Of a stretch of DNA of 5,694 bases, positions 5,295 to 5,694 are shown piece after piece (position 1 is the stretch's first letter; every line of letters begins with the position of its first letter). The stretch comes from Oscillospiraceae bacterium (GTDB lineage Bacteria; Bacillota; Clostridia; Oscillospirales; Oscillospiraceae). The position numbers and the translations under genes were made by a program. The stretch lies in assembly GCA_031282225.1 (NCBI GenBank), contig JAITEC010000051.1, positions 1 through 5,694 of the forward strand, given 5' to 3'. The notes beneath the pieces are model-generated. The model worked only from the letters and a program-made list of their open reading frames with translations, was not told the origin of the DNA and made no database searches.

Positions 5295-5694
5295 CCGCGA
5301 GGGGATCCCGCCGGGCGACAGGAGAGGCATATCGGTGGGAGGCGTCGCCGTGGGCGCCGGCGCGCGCGTGACGGTACAGTCAATGACTAACACAAAGACA
5401 TCCGACGTTGCGGCGACAGCCGCGCAAATTGCGCGGCTGCGCGCTGCGGGATGCGACATTGTGCGTGTCGCCGTCCCGGATATGGACAGTGCGCTTGCCG
5501 TCGGCAAACTCAAGAAACTATGCGGCATCCCCATTGTCGCCGATATTCACTTCGATTACCGGTTGGCTATCGCGGCGGCGCGCGCGGGTGCAGACAAGAT
5601 ACGCATAAATCCAGGAAACATAGGCGGGTCGGAGCGCGTGCGCGCTGTTGCGGATTGCTGCCGGGAGCGCGGGATACCGATACGCGTGGGCGAG
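5287..5694 (+). CDS. ispG: 4-hydroxy-3-methylbut-2-en-1-yl diphosphate synthase, N-terminal part (cut by window edge)
   Basis: IspG (GcpE) is the [4Fe-4S] enzyme that reductively opens the cyclic diphosphate MEcPP to HMBPP, the penultimate MEP-pathway step. Only the first 136 of about 350 residues are inside the window, all within the TIM-barrel domain. The C-terminal iron-sulfur domain is off the right edge. Matching blocks are VTVQSMTNT (28-36), GCDIVRVAVPD (55-65), IPIVADIHFDYRLA (81-94), KIRINPGNIG (104-113) and IPIRVG (130-135). Most relatives have Val after IRxG, but Glu136 is read here. ATG 5287 overlaps rseP by 8 nt and keeps the usual RRxxxVGxVxVG lead-in (12-23), but has no clear ribosome site. 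A strong AGGAGAGG at 5320-5327 instead points to GTG 5335 (residue 17). I prefer ATG 5287 on conservation. Confidence 0.94.
   Translation, partial: MDNREGIPPGDRRGISVGGVAVGAGARVTVQSMTNTKTSDVAATAAQIARLRAAGCDIVRVAVPDMDSALAVGKLKKLCGIPIVADIHFDYRLAIAAARAGADKIRINPGNIGGSERVRAVADCCRERGIPIRVGE
5320..5327 (+). promoter_or_regulatory. Shine-Dalgarno-like site inside the 5' end of ispG
   Basis: AGGAGAGG sits 7 nt before an in-frame GTG at 5335. It is the best-looking ribosome-binding site near the ispG start, but using it would drop 16 residues, including the conserved Arg-Arg at 12-13. It may serve an alternative start, or it may be incidental Arg-Arg-Gly coding. Confidence 0.35.

Noticed and set aside
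1..5694. CRISPR arrays, tRNA or rRNA genes, insertion sequences, phage or defence genes
   Set aside because: No direct-repeat series, cloverleaf, rRNA-like stretch, transposase or unfamiliar accessory protein was seen; everything from 220 to the end belongs to known core genes.

Overview
This window is a compact, one-directional housekeeping operon in the order pyrH - frr - uppS - cdsA - dxr - rseP - ispG, all on the + strand. The last gene is cut by the right edge. The order is typical of Bacillota (Firmicutes), especially Clostridia, where ispG follows rseP directly. There is no bamA/skp/lpxD block after rseP, as a proteobacterium would have. GC content is high (about 60% by eye), so I infer a GC-rich clostridial lineage. 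I do not assign a genus. Isoleucine is read mostly from ATA despite the high GC.

Layout: positions 1-142 hold no gene I can defend. They contain two abutting perfect 9-bp inverted repeats (17-59 and 60-80). A textbook vegetative promoter follows at 143-171 (TTGACA, 17-nt spacer, TAAAAT), then a roughly 40-nt leader with a small hairpin and a strong Shine-Dalgarno site ahead of pyrH. From pyrH on, the genes are nearly back to back. The gaps are 32, 2 and 3 nt, followed by overlaps of 16, 10 and 8 nt. No internal promoter or terminator was seen, so the whole set is probably one transcript that continues past the right edge.

How the genes work together: PyrH makes UDP for RNA and UDP-sugar synthesis, and Frr recycles ribosomes. 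Dxr and IspG are enzymes of the methylerythritol phosphate (MEP) isoprenoid pathway. Its C5 products are extended by UppS to undecaprenyl diphosphate, the lipid carrier of cell-wall synthesis. CdsA makes CDP-diacylglycerol for phospholipids. RseP is the intramembrane site-2 protease usually tied to envelope stress and signal-peptide clearance. The operon therefore couples nucleotide supply and translation to membrane and wall lipid production.

I found no sign of a new defence, mobile or RNA system. The points worth a second look are the palindromic upstream segment, competing start sites in several genes (most clearly ispG), the ATA-rich codon use, and a few residue substitutions in otherwise conserved motifs.
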